Assembly (NCBI GenBank): GCA_034096865.1
Contig: JAWQFJ010000524.1
Location: 1-64,000, forward strand
Direction: 5' to 3'
Origin: Theodoxus fluviatilis
Lineage: Eukaryota > Mollusca > Gastropoda > Cycloneritida > Neritidae
Length of the DNA: 64,000 nucleotides
Position 1 is the first letter of the stretch, and every line of letters begins with the position of its first letter. The notes beneath the pieces are model-generated. The model worked only from the letters and a program-made list of their open reading frames with translations, did no database searches and was not told where the DNA came from. The translations under genes were made by a program, and so were the position numbers. This document shows positions 25,493 to 39,200 of this stretch, in pieces.

Positions 25493-28400
25493 TCACAGCC
25501 ACACACGCATCCACAACCACACACACACACACACACAGACACACACACACACATCCACAGCCACACACGCATCCACAACCACACACACACACACACACAC
25601 ACACAGCCACAGCCACACACACATCCACAATCACACACACACACACACACACACAAACACCATGCACGCTGAAGTCACTCACCTCACATGACTGCTTGCT
25701 GTCCACCACTTTCTGGATGAAGTCCTTCATGGCCACCTGCACAAAGTGGGAGGCCGTCATCTTCATGTACTGGTCCATCAGCGTGGTCGCCAGCGACGCA
25801 GCGCGGAACAGAGTGGACACCTCACCTGCAGCACCAGACACCAATCTTAGCAAACACAAGGAGATGGGATGAACAAGTAGAGATTTCTCAGAGAACTGCA
25901 ATATGAAAATGATGAGTTAGCACTGCTGAATGTAATTGTGGTGATCAGGGAAAGTGAGGAGCGGGGATAAAGTACAGTCTATGATGATGATAAGGATACC
26001 TAAAGAGGAGAGCAGACCTGCCAACCCACCATCATGCCAAAGAGTAGCATCCAGAGCTTTTTGGAGTAGCATTTAAGAAATAGGCGTAGCAGAAGGGGGG
26101 GGGGGGGGGAGAGAATTCTGTGAAGGCGCGAAGCGCTCAGCTGTGAAGGCGGCGCGACGCGCTGAACCGACGACGTGAAAGTGGGGGGGGGGGGGGGAAT
26201 TCTATGTGGCGGTCAAAAGTTAAAGCACGCGAAAAAATCGTTGTTTTTCCTGACGATTGTAGCATCGTAGCAAGCATGTCGAAATCGTAGCATGCTACGC
26301 CTAAATCGCAGTACTTGGCAGGTCTGGGAGAGAAGAGACATGCACGGAAAGGAAATATTAGAGAGAGAGAGAAAAAAAAAAATTAAGTGTGGGCAGACCC
26401 TACTATTTAAGATAAGAAAAGTTCAACATTGTCACGACTCGGTTTAATATTTTTTAATTTTCAGAAATTATAGAGAATGTTGTCTCTGTGGTAATGCGCC
26501 TTTAAGCGATATGGAGAGTCAGCAAGTACATTTTTGGAACGTTTTGCACGTTTTTTTAATAGTTCTGCAGCGGTTCGTGCAGAACGGTTTTTTTTGCGCA
26601 TAATTGGATTTCAGCGTTCGGCATCACCTATAAATAAAGGAGAGATAAGAAGAAATAGATTCTAATAACTGTAGTGGTTAAGCCTGCTGGGCGGTTTTTA
26701 AAGATTTTTTATTTGGATAATTGTTTTTGTTTCTTCTTTTCATTTTCATTTGTATGTTCAGTTTGTGAGAGTTTTGTTTGAAAGATGTCTATGTAATTGG
26801 TTAGTTGTTTTTACATCGGATTCGGTTTGTGGCATCTTTGTCTTTAAATGTCATTAGTGACTGAGGAAGGAAATTCCCTTTTATTTTATTTTTACTGTCT
26901 GGTTGGGGGTCGAGCCACATCCACCTACCTCAATCGTGACAAACATGAAACTAATTACTAAGCCAAAGCCTTCACATGGTCACCAAAAACACACATTCAA
27001 ACCCACACCCACCCACAGAGCCCCCACTCACTCTCTTTGTGGATCTCCATCTCGCACAGGGAGCACAGCAGGTGGGCCTCCAGCCGCTCAAAGCGGAAGA
27101 TGCGCAGCAGGGCCTTGGCCAGGGAGATCCACTCGGACTTGGTGCACACCCTGGACAGCAGCAGGATGTTCTCGTAGCCAGGGGTCAGCAGCTGGTCCCT
27201 GAGGCTGGAGTACTGCTCTTGGGACATGATCATCTCATGCATGTAGGCCACCTTCAGACGCAGAAAGCCCAACTCCCCCTTGCCGCCCCCTGCCGAAGCT
27301 GGCTGCAGCACAAGCTTGTCGTCAAGGGCCTCCTGCCCCTCCAGCCCCGCCAGCGGAATCTTCACAAAGGCTGCAGGCAGACAGGGCAGGAGTGAGAGGG
27401 TGACTGCATGGGATGGATGGATGGATGGATGGATGAATGGATGGGTGGGTGGGTGGGTGGATGGATGGATGGATGAGTGGGTGGATGGGTGGGTGGGTGG
27501 GTGGATGGGTGGTTGGGGGGATGGATGGATGGATGGATGGATAAGTGAGTGGGTGGGTGGGTGGATGGATTGATGGATGATTGGATGAAAAATGGACATA
27601 TAGGGAGGAGGGAGAAATGGACATAAATGACTGAGGAAAAACGAATTAGCGTCAATGTCATTCTAAAATGCTCATTTACACAATGATTATATCAACAGGA
27701 GATTAAGCTCCATTTTACCCTGCAAAGCATTTGAAAGGCCTTGGAGGACGTCATATCAAGCCCACTTTGAAAGCAGTGTCCACATTTTCCAAGATTAAAA
27801 AACAACTAGAGAGCACTCTGAAACTGCAAACTTCCGCCAAGGAACCACAACCTCTCTTCCACAGCCTGTGTAATTAATTCAGGCCAGATTTTCTGCTAGC
27901 CAGGCCCAACGCTATGACATTTAGTTCATTTTCGTGCCTGAAAGCAATTTCTGCATGCAATAAAATCATTAATGGTTTGATGTAAGCAATGTTGTGATTT
28001 CAATAACATTTCTCTTTTTGGTAATTCCAAAACGAGACAACAGATAACGTTCACAATTTAACCGATTGTTCCTTGGATGAAACCGACATTCCGCCAAATT
28101 TCATCAGGACCCGTTGTGAATGTTTAGAGTTATTTTGTTAAATAACTAATTGACGAACCAAGGGCAAATCATAACTTCCATGGCAAAGGTAAAAATGAAA
28201 TTACCAATCCTGGAAAACTTTAGTTTCCATCATTACAAGCATCACCCAACTCTTTCTTATCAGGACTCTTATAAGTTCCTGCTCTGAAAACTCGTCTTCC
28301 TACACTACATGAGGCACTATTTCATGAGAAATGGCAAACTAAAAGATCAACATGCATGGCAAAAGCATGCCATTTTACACACATTGACAAAGTACTTACA

Positions 28401-31400
28401 TATTTCAGTGTCTCTGCCTCTCTTTGACTTGTTATATACAGACACCTTGATGTAATGGATATCACCTGGGATGTCACTGAGAGGAAGAGGACAATTCAGG
28501 AATTAAGTAAACCTGATCAATATTTTAGGTCACAAAGATTGCTTTGTCAACAAACATGATATGAAGAGCTTAAATTCTTCACAATTGTACAAGATCTTAT
28601 GACAGCATGTATATGTACATACAATTCAAATACTGCATTACTGGTGTCACCAAAAGTTTAATGCAGCAACAATGAGATGCTCTAACCCTCAAGTACCAGA
28701 GAGATATCTAAACCTCAGATTCTTATTCCTGATGGATGTGGGGAGAGAACAACAACGATAACAGCAAATGAGTAAAACTCCACAAACAACTCAGCAGACC
28801 ACATCACACAAACATCACCATGACGACCACAACAAAGTCACCACTGGGACAATGCAGACCACAACACACAAACATCACCATGATGACCACAACAAAGTCA
28901 CCACTGGGCCAGTGCAGACCACATCACACAAACATCACCATGATGACCACAACAAAGTCACCACTGGGACAGTGCAGACCACATCACACAAACATCACCA
29001 TGATGACCACAACAAAGTCACCACTGGGACAGTGCAGACCACATCACACAAACATCACCATGATGACCACAACAAAGTCACCACTGGGACAGTGCAGACC
29101 ACATCACACAAACATCACCATGGAGACCACAACAAAGTCACCACTGGGACAATGCAGACCACTCACTCCAGCTGGAACTCCTCATTCCAGAAGGGGTTGG
29201 GCGACTCCCCGATCTTGGTCTGGCAGACCTTGACGTTGTTGAGGGAGACAATGCAGTAGGGATGGTGCAGCAGCTTGCTGGGCAGACTGATGGCATTGAA
29301 GACATGGACTGTCAGCCCATGGAACTCTGTCAGCATGGATGACTTGTGCTGACGCCGCCGGTCATGCGCATGGTTGGCACAGTACGGCTTCAGCATCTGG
29401 ATCCATTTCTGCAAGACAAGATAAAGGTAGAAGTATTGGTTGTATGTAGAAACTCATTTACCCCCTGATCACTGACTGGATCAGTTATTTATTAGCACCT
29501 GAGGAAAGTGGGACAGTTAGAGAGGTTGCCCACTGATCTCAGCATTGTTTCCACTCCCTGGGGAGTATTTCAGTCCAATGCTGGCTCGAAGCAGAACACA
29601 AGGGTTAATAAGTGCCACAACGTGCCCTCACTGCCCTCACAGGTAGCCAGTTTTACCCATCCAAAAGATGACAATACCCTAAATCAAACACAGTGTTTAC
29701 TTACCTGGGCCACATCACTGCTCTCAGCACAGAAGTAGTGGACCTGGTTGTTGTTGTTATTATACTGACTGATGAGTTGGAAGCAATAGGGTCTGAAATG
29801 AAAAATGTGCTCTGTCATGACTAGTGAAGCAAGAGGGAAAGCAGACACCAAGTATTTCCCTGTAACATGTTTTTCTATCACCCTTTCTTTTGTATCTCAA
29901 TATTTCAAATGGGAACACATACACACTGAAAATCAAAATCCAACCAACAAACCAAATATTACAGGAACTTTATCATGATGACACATCACTCTTACCTCCC
30001 AAAGAAGCTGTCATGGACTGGGTAGAGAGAGCAGTTGACAATGTCAGAGGTCAACTCCAGAAGGCCTTTGGGTTTGGATCTCTGCAATAGCCACCGTCAA
30101 GGAACTCCTCAGACAGTACCATTCTCCAGTAGTCAAACAGGTGCAACTGCTATTCAGCATCTTGGTCTTAGAACAAATGTAATGGGATGACTATCTCCTC
30201 GTATCAAACATACTTGCATGTACAAAGTTTATCTGCAGAAGCTAGATGACAGTCATGTCTTACAGCAACTACTTGGTCCTGCAGAGAAGCTGATACCTAA
30301 CATGCATGTAGACTGAACATGTCTCCACTTATGCTTCCAGGATTGCACATTTGGTCATTACCCCTTTCAGTCTACACGGCCACACCAGACTGACAGCAGC
30401 AGCAGCTCCAAGGAAAAGAGGTTCAAGGGATCAGAGGCCAAAGACTACGGAAACTGCCTTTACCTTCTCATTCTCAAAATAGTAGAGATGCTGCTTGGTT
30501 CCATTGAGCACAAAGAAATAGCTCTTCCATTTCCGTGACGTTTCCCCTGAAAGCAGTGCACATGGTCTTTTCAGTCACAGTGGTTTAAAAATATATTTAA
30601 AAGCTTTAAAAAATAGTATCTAACAAAATTCAACATTCTACTGCCAACATGGAACAAATTGAATAAAAAAGTAGAGACTGCTTTTAACAGATGCAGAAAG
30701 ATAAACATTGGAAATATATGAAAACTTTGCATTAAACAACTATCCTGATAAAGAAGCTACACACATCATGAAGAAAAACAAAATGCATACAACTAATGCC
30801 CCCCCACAGAGATTTCTTTCCATACTGAGTTACGTTCATTTTTTCAAAAAGAAATCAATGATAGAATTCACCCAAGCGACAGAAAGATGGCCTTTCATTG
30901 TAAAATTACTCACAAGGTCCCAACATCCAGTACATAAGAGATCTGCCAAGGGCTAGGAGACCTAGCAGGACGTGTTGCATAGATGCGTGGAAAGCCAAGA
31001 TCTTGCAAGAAAAGTCCAAGATCAACATGTGCGCACATGATGAAAGCAGATGTAAAGGCAATTAAATGTTGACTCATGCTAACACCGGCCTATGTCTCAC
31101 AAGGCTTTAAATCTATGTAACTTGGCCCAGGTTGCATCCCTTGCAAATAAGCATCACTATCAAGAAGAGGACGCAAGCAAGAGAGACCCACCTTTCTTGC
31201 ACAGGTAGCCAGTGAGGTCTATGCGGTCACTGCGACTGGCCAGAAGGTTGGGGCCAGAGTTTTGCGGAATGGATGCATAGATATCACTCGTCTGCTCAGC
31301 AGAAAGTGTCTTCCCAAAAGGTTTGTTGTCAAACTCATCGTGGGGATCCTGAATAAAACCAAACATAAATGAATCTCCTTCTGATACAAGTGACACATAC

Positions 31401-33195
31401 CAACACAGCAAACAAATGACAAACCTTATTAACTGTCTAAAGCTTCAATTTTCACAAGGAATGAAGAGCAGTAATAGCAAAGCATTTGCACCAGATCATC
31501 ATAGTCTTTTTGAATGCAAAAGCTTTGGCTCCAAGAGAATCCGTCTTATGTCCTTGCTATCACTAATGGCAGCCACCCGTGGGCCTTCCAGTACAATACC
31601 TTTCCAACTAGAGGTGCACACTTTCTTGATAGACTAAAGTTCATGGAAAAATCCTACAGTCCTTTCAATGGTTATGCCACTATGTAAATGAAATTCAACC
31701 CCTAAAGGGTACACTGTTCAGAATTGAAAAGCACATGCTATGACACAGAGTTGCTCATATGCAGAAATATGCATGTCTTTACATGCCAACACCCCCCTCC
31801 CACTTGCGCACGCACGCACGCACACACACACTGTGGCGAGATCACCCCCTCCCCCTTTGTATTAAATTTATTGTACTTACTAACCTGTGGTGTGTGAGTG
31901 AGTGTGGCCGCCAACCGTAATAAATTAGTAACGATAGTGTGTTATGGCTCGCCAGCCATAGTTCCCTGTGGGTACGGGGTAAGAATTGACCCACTGCGTC
32001 TCCCTGTGCGGTTCGTGAGAGGCGAGTGACTAGGGACACTGCGACTTGCCTTACGTTTGCTCTGAACTGTTCTAGTGATTTTTGTGCTTAATGGCCTTAC
32101 ATAGCCTAGAAAGGCTGATAGGCCGTAAAACACCATCCATCCATCCATCCATCGCCAACCATAGAAAACTTGGTACACGCTCTGTGCTAGCGTACAATGA
32201 GGAGACGTGTGATTGGCCGCACTGAAAAAACGTGACTGGAGACCTTCCGGTGATAGACCTCCCCTTATATAAGAGACGTGTGATTGGACAGCGAGGGAGA
32301 GTGGGTGTGGCTCGAGTGTTCCCATTGGATGGGAGGGCACAGACTTTGAAAGCGTCTGCGCATCGAGTATATAACCCCCGGCCGACCAGTGGCCTGGGCG
32401 GGAAAAATCCAACAACGAGAGAAAGCAACACCTGTGCAAAACGCCGTCCCGATCTCGTCAAAGAGTTACGGCCTCTCTCCTCTCCACAGTCGACGAAGAG
32501 TAAAGCGCCTGCCCCAAGGGTCAAGTTGAGTTGCCATGCTTGCCCATGCACAAGCTACGAAAGGATACTTATCTACGTTTGCCCGCCTCCGGGGGGAAGT
32601 TTCCTGTTTTCAACCCTGCCTGAGCTTGAAGCTACGAAGAGATACAGTCGACGCTGCCCACCCCTGTTTCCCTCTCCCCCCTCTCTTCCTGCCAGCACCT
32701 CTAGAACCGCTGCTACTGACGACCCGAGGGTAGGAACCCTCACGTAAGTGGATTAGTGTGCTCACGAACCACTGCCACCTCGCCTTAGGACTAGTTTGTG
32801 CTTATCGACAGGAACAGACTTCGAAACAGATAAGTTAATTTTTTATCGGTTGGCGAGCCATATTTATTTTCCTATGTTGAAGATTGAATTGAATTATTGT
32901 TTTATAAATCCGAAGTACCAACCTCTAGTTATCCATATTTATCGTTGCCAGGAGAAATTAAGTGATTTGAATTGATTTTTGACCTCACCGTCTTTCTGTC
33001 ATGTTCGATCTTGGATGGAATAACTGTGTGAGATAGTGTTACAAGTTTGGCTGTGTGTGTGTATTTTCAACTAGACCTTTATAACGAAACGAGCAAAGTC
33101 TATCTCGTAACACACACACACACACAAACACACTTGCACATGCATTCACAAACCCACCCACACACACACAACAAATCTATGATAAAATCAACGAC

Positions 33196-33238
<43 letters not shown>

Positions 33239-36200
33239 TCACCTCAACCCTGAACTCATGGTTGGGCAGGATCCTGGCTTTGCATGGAACAAGGCACCTT
33301 GAGCCCAGCCTGGACATGCCACTTACCCGAATGACAGGGCTTCCCAGAGTGTGTCCATCCTTGATTTCCTCCTTCTTGTACTTGGCAATTATCTCCTCCA
33401 GGCTGCAAGGGGAACAAGCAGGAACTAAGCTGTAGCACATATATTACACTTACAGATTCCTGTACATGGACAGATTAACATCAACATGAATGACACCAAT
33501 CCAATCCATCCAACTGCATCTCCCTCCCTCCCTCCCTCCCTCTCTCTCTCTCTCTCTACATCCACAATAATCACCATTTCAAAACACTTTCAGATTTTGT
33601 TTTACACAAGGCATCTGGTTATCACATCTAGCAGCTGAAAAATGATTTGATAATAAGAATGAAATAATTGACAATTTGTTCCAGATCTCCACTGGAGAAG
33701 TAAATAATCTGGTCTCCAAAGACTAGCTTCCTTACTTCTCATAGGATTTCCCTCCGAGCCAGAGCTGTTTGCCAACTTTCTTTATGCGGAACCTCTGCAC
33801 TTCACGGTTGCAGAGGAAGAAGATGGTGTAGGCACCTGGAAACTGTTCACTGGGTCTGATGAGGAAGCTCCCTTCCCCCACTGCAACAAGCCACAGTGCT
33901 GGAATCGGCATAAACACATACACCTGCTGGCCACAAATAAAAAAGAATGCTCCCTTTCTTTCCTGCTGGAATCGGCATAAACACATACACCTGCTGGTCA
34001 CAAATGAAAAAGAATGCTCCCTCTCTTTCCATGTGTTGAGAAATCTGTTACACAGGAACTGGAAAGAGCATGTTAGAATTTATATTTCAGCAAACAGAAT
34101 TTCACAAGAATTGACAGTCTACCCGTTTACTGTGCTACAAGACCTTTCTGCTGATATCTACAACAAGAAGAAATTTCTTCAAGGGACATTTTCTCATCTA
34201 CCTACATGGCAGCTTGAAACCATATAAGCAAATCAGTAAAACTAAGCAGCAGCACCCTCAGTTTTCTACAAAAAACGAATGAATGAATGAATGAATGAAT
34301 GAATGAATGAATGAATGAATGAATGAATGAATGAATGAATGAATGAATGAATGAATGAATGAATTCCTACAACCTATCAGCATTTGAAAGCAACATAAGA
34401 CCTTTAACTACAAAATCAGTAGAACTGGTTTGAGTAAAAAGAAGTCTCTATTTCCCTGGTTATTTGCCATATAATCAATTCCATGTGGAGATGTGGAGAG
34501 TCAATTCTTATGAGTATATTCGACCCACAAGGGGCTTTCTAGAGAAAAAGAACAAGGAAAAAAGTTACCTAGTCTGAGCCTCTCAATAGCTTCTTCTTTG
34601 GAGATGTTGGCAAAGAAGTAGGGAAGCTTCTCTGCTGGATCAACATAGGGATTCTGAAATTGAGAAGAACCATCCACTCTTCAAAGACACTACACAACCA
34701 TAAGCACTTGAAAGAAAGCAGCTTCAACACTTTTCATTGCTCTCTTCTCAAGATTTTTAACAATCACACCCATAATAAAGTTGGGCATTAACAAAATATC
34801 AGGACAACATAAGTGAAAACATGTCGTAAGAGACAGGAAGCACGACAGCAATAAACAGAAACACAACAAACATGATGCTGACATTTTGCATGGATACATG
34901 AACATAGTTCCACAGGGAAGATGACTTTGTAACTGACAGTTCACCAAAAGGCAACAGTAAAGGAAAGTCATGCTGCATGGACTTCCATCAAGCTCTTTGT
35001 GGCAGGGCCAATGGGCAGATGCACTTACTGAGTAGGTGTTGTGTGTTCTAGTTACAGAGTGGGTATGTCTTGTGTGCAGGCTTAAAACTAAGATACTTTA
35101 TGATGAGGCTGCTGACTGAGCCATGCTCTGTGTGGTGGCTACAAAACAAGTGGTCCTTGTGTGAGCAACCTACTGACCATAAGGACAGTACAGAGTGTGG
35201 AGGTTATTGCCTTAGAGTCCTGTGTGAACAGGCTGCTGACCAGGACAGTGCAGTGTGTGGAGGCTATTGCCTTAGACCCCTGTGTGAGCAGGCTGCTGAC
35301 CAGAAGGACAGTACAGTGTGTGGAGGTTACTGCCTTAGACCCCTGTGTGAGCAGGCTGCTGACCAGAAGGACAGTACAGAGTGTGGAGGTTACTGCCTTA
35401 GAGCCCTGTGTGAGCAACCTACTGACCATAAGGACAGTACAGTGTGTGGAGGTTATTGCCTTAGAGCCCTGTGTGAGCAGGCTGCTGACCAGAAGGACAG
35501 TACAGTGTGTGGAGGCTATTGCCTTAGAGCCCTGTGTGAGCAGGCTGCTGACCAGAAGGACAGTACAGTGTGTGGAGGTTACTGCCTTAGAGCCCTGTGT
35601 GAGCAGGCTGCTGACCAGAAGGACAGTACAGAGTGTGGAGGTTATTGCCTTAGACCCCTGTGTGAGCAGGCTGCTGACCAGAAGGACAGTACAGTGTGTG
35701 GAGGCTATTGCCTTAGAGCCCTGTGTGAGCAGGCTGCTGACCAGAAGGACAGTACAGTGTGTGGAGGCTATTGCCTTAGACCCCTGTGTGAGCAGGCTGC
35801 TGACCAGAAGGACAGTGCAGTGTGTGGAGGCTATTGCCTTAGACCCCTGTGTGAGCAGGCTGCTGACCAGGACAGTGCAGTGTGTGGAGGTTATTGCCTT
35901 AGAGCCCTGTGTGAGCAGGCTGCTGACCAGGACAGTGCAGTGTGTGGAGGTTATTGCCTTAGAGCCCTGTGTGAGCAGGCTGCTGACCAGGACAGTGCAG
36001 TGTGTGGAGGTTACTGCCTTAGAGCCCTGTGTGAGCAGGCTGCTGACCAGAAGGACAGTACAGTGTGTGGAGGCTATTGCCTTAGAGCCCTGTGTGAGCA
36101 GGCTGCTGACCAGAAGGACAGTGCAGTGTGTGGAGGTTATTGCCTTAGAGCCCTGTGTGAGCAGGCTGCTGACCAGAAGGACAGTACAGTGTGTGGAGGC

Positions 36201-39200
36201 TATTGCCTTAGAGCCCTGTGTGAGCAGGCTGCTGACCAGAAGGACAGTACAGAGTGTGGAGGTTACTGCCTTAGAGCCCTGTGTGAGCAGGCTGCTGACC
36301 AGAAGGACAGTGCAGTGTGTGGAGGTTACTGCCTTAGAGCCCTGTGTGAGCAGGCTGCTGACCAGGACAGTGCAGTGTGTGGAGGCTATTGCCTTAGAGC
36401 CCTGTGTGAGCAGGCTGCTGACCAGAAGGACAGTACAGTGTGTGGAGGCTATTGCCTTAGAGCCCTGTGTGAGCAGGCTGCTGACCAGAAGGACAGTGCA
36501 GTGTGTGGAGGTTACTGCCTTAGAGCCCTGTGTGAGCAGGCTGCTGACCAGAAGGACAGTACAGAGTGTGGAGGTTACTGCCTTAGAGCCCTGTGTGAGC
36601 AGACTGCTGACCAGAAGGACAGTACAGTGAGTGGAGGTTATTGCCTTAGAGCCCTGTGTGAGCAGGCTGCTGACCAGAAGGACAGTACAGTGTGTGGAGG
36701 TTACTGCCTTAGAGCCCTGTGTGAGCAGACTGCTGACCAGGACAGTACAGTGTGTGGAGGCTATTGCCTTAGAGCCCTGTGTGAGCAGGCTGCTGACCAG
36801 AAGGACAGTACAGTGTGTGGAGGCTATTGCCTTAGAGCCCTGTGTGAGCAGGCTGCTGACCAGAAGGACAGTGCAGTGTGTGGAGGTTACTGCCTTAGAG
36901 CCCTGTGTGAGCAGGCTGCTGACCAGAAGGACAGTACAGTGTGTGGAGGTTATTGCCTTAGAGCCCTGTGTGAGCAGGCTGCTGACCAGAAGGACAGTAC
37001 AGAGTGTGGAGGCTATTGCCTTAGAGCCCTGTGTGAGCAGGCTGCTGACCATAAGGACAGTACAGTGTGTGGAGGCTATTGCCTTAGAGCCCTGTGTGAG
37101 CAGGCTGCTGACCAGAAGGACAGTACAGTGTGTGGAGGTTACTGCCTTAGAGCCCTGTGTGAGCAGGCTGCTGACCATAAGGACAGTGCAGTGTGTGGAG
37201 GTTACTGCCTTAGAGCCCTGTGTGAGCAGACTGCTGACCAGGACAGTGCAGTGTGTGGAGGTTATTGCCTTAGAGCCCTGTGTGAGCAGGCTGCTGACCA
37301 GGACAGTGCAGTGTGTGGAGGTTATTGCCTTAGAGCCCTGTGTGAGCAGGCTGCTGACCAGGACAGTACAGAGTGTGGAGGTTACTGCCTTAGAGCCCTG
37401 TGTGAGCAGGCTGCTGACCAGAAGGACAGTACAGTGTGTGGAGGCTATTGCCTTAGAGCCCTGTGTGAGCAGGCTGCTGACCAGGACAGTGCAGTGTGTG
37501 GAGGTTACTGCCTTAGAGCCCTGTGTGAGCAGGCTGCTGACCAGAAGGACAGTACAGTGTGTGGAGGCTATTGCCTTAGAGCCCTGTGTGAGCAGGCTGC
37601 TGACCAGAAGGACAGTACAGTGTGTGGAGGCTATTGCCTTAGAGCCCTGTGTGAGCAGGCTGCTGACCAGAAGGACAGTACAGTGTGTGGAGGCTATTGC
37701 CTTAGAGCCCTGTGTGAGCAGGCTGCTGACCAGAAGGACAGTGCAGTGTGTGGAGGCTATTGCCTTAGAGCCCTGTGTGAGCAGGCTGCTGACCAGGACA
37801 GTGCAGTGTGTGGAGGCTATTGCCTTAGAGCCCTGTGTGAGCAGGCTGCTGACCAGGACAGTGCAGTGTGTGGAGGTTACTGCCTTAGAGTCCTGTGTGA
37901 GCAGACTGCTGACCAGGACAGTACAGTGTGTGGAGGTTACTGCCTTAGAGCCCTGTGTGAGCAGACTGCTGACCAGAAGGACAGTACAGAGTGTGGAGGT
38001 TACTGCCTTAGAGCCCTGTGTGAGCAGGCTGCTGACCATAAGGACAGTACAGAGTGTGGAGGTTACTGCCTTAGAGCCCTGTGTGAGCAGACTGCTGACC
38101 AGGACAGTGCAGTGTGTGGAGGTTATTGCCTTAGAGCCCTGTGTGAGCAGGCTGCTGACCAGGACAGTGCAGTGTGTGGAGGTTATTGCCTTAGAGCCCT
38201 GTGTGAGCAGACTGCTGACCAGAAGGACAGTACAGAGTGTGGAGGTTACTGCCTTAGAGCCCTGTGTGAGCAGGCTGCTGACCAGAAGGACAGTACAGTG
38301 TGTGGAGGCTATTGCCTTAGAGCCCTGTGTGAGCAGGCTGCTGACCAGAAGGACAGTGCAGTGTGTGGAGGTTACTGCCTTAGAGCCCTGTGTGAGCAGG
38401 CTGCTGACCAGAAGGACAGTACAGTGTGTGGAGGCTATTGCCTTAGAGCCCTGTGTGAGCAGGCTGCTGACCAGAAGGACAGTACAGTGTGTGGAGGCTA
38501 TTGCCTTAGAGCCCTGTGTGAGCAGGCTGCTGACCAGAAGGACAGTGCAGTGTGTGGAGGTTACTGCCTTAGAGCCCTGTGTGAGCAGGCTGCTGACCAG
38601 AAGGACAGTACAGTGTGTGGAGGCTATTGCCTTAGAGCCCTGTGTGAGCAGGCTGCTGACCAGGACAGTGCAGTGTGTGGAGGTTATTGCCTTAGAGCCC
38701 TGTGTGAGCAGGCTGCTGACCATAAGGACAGTACAGAGTGTGGAGGTTACTGCCTTAGAGCCCTGTGTGAGCAGGCTGCTGACCAGAAGGACAGTACAGT
38801 GTGTGGAGGCTATTGCCTTAGAGCCCTGTGTGAGCAGGCTGCTGACCAGGACAGTGCAGTGTGTGGAGGTTATTGCCTTAGAGCCCTGTGTGAGCAGGCT
38901 GCTGACCAGAAGGACAGTACAGTGTGTGGAGGCTATTGCCTTAGAGCCCTGTGTGAGCAGGCTGCTGACCAGAAGGACAGTGCAGTGTGTGGAGGCTATT
39001 GCCTTAGAGCCCTGTGTGAGCAGGCTGCTGACCAGAAGGACAGTACAGTGTGTGGAGGTTACTGCCTTAGAGCCCTGTGTGAGAAGGCTGACCAGGCATG
39101 CTCTCAGAGTGGAGCACTGACCGAACGGTCAATGTGCACATGCTACTGACCAGGTCTTCCACCAGGGGTGCTGGGATGATGCCACTCTCCCCTGTCCTCT

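Noticed and set aside
24814..25901. Long His/Thr and Cys/Val frames of 185 to 352 codons
   Set aside because: Translations of the CA/GT repeat on both strands. Only the embedded RASA1 exon (25683-25825) is real.
28768..29259. 163-codon His/Asp-rich frame
   Set aside because: Antisense translation of the 60-bp intronic minisatellite running into the C2 exon.
35070..39149. Open frames of 1359, 1194, 829 and 489 codons over the 63-bp repeat
   Set aside because: They arise on both strands because the unit length is a multiple of three and lacks stops. The array lies in a RASA1 intron, and no splice or promoter context supports a gene.
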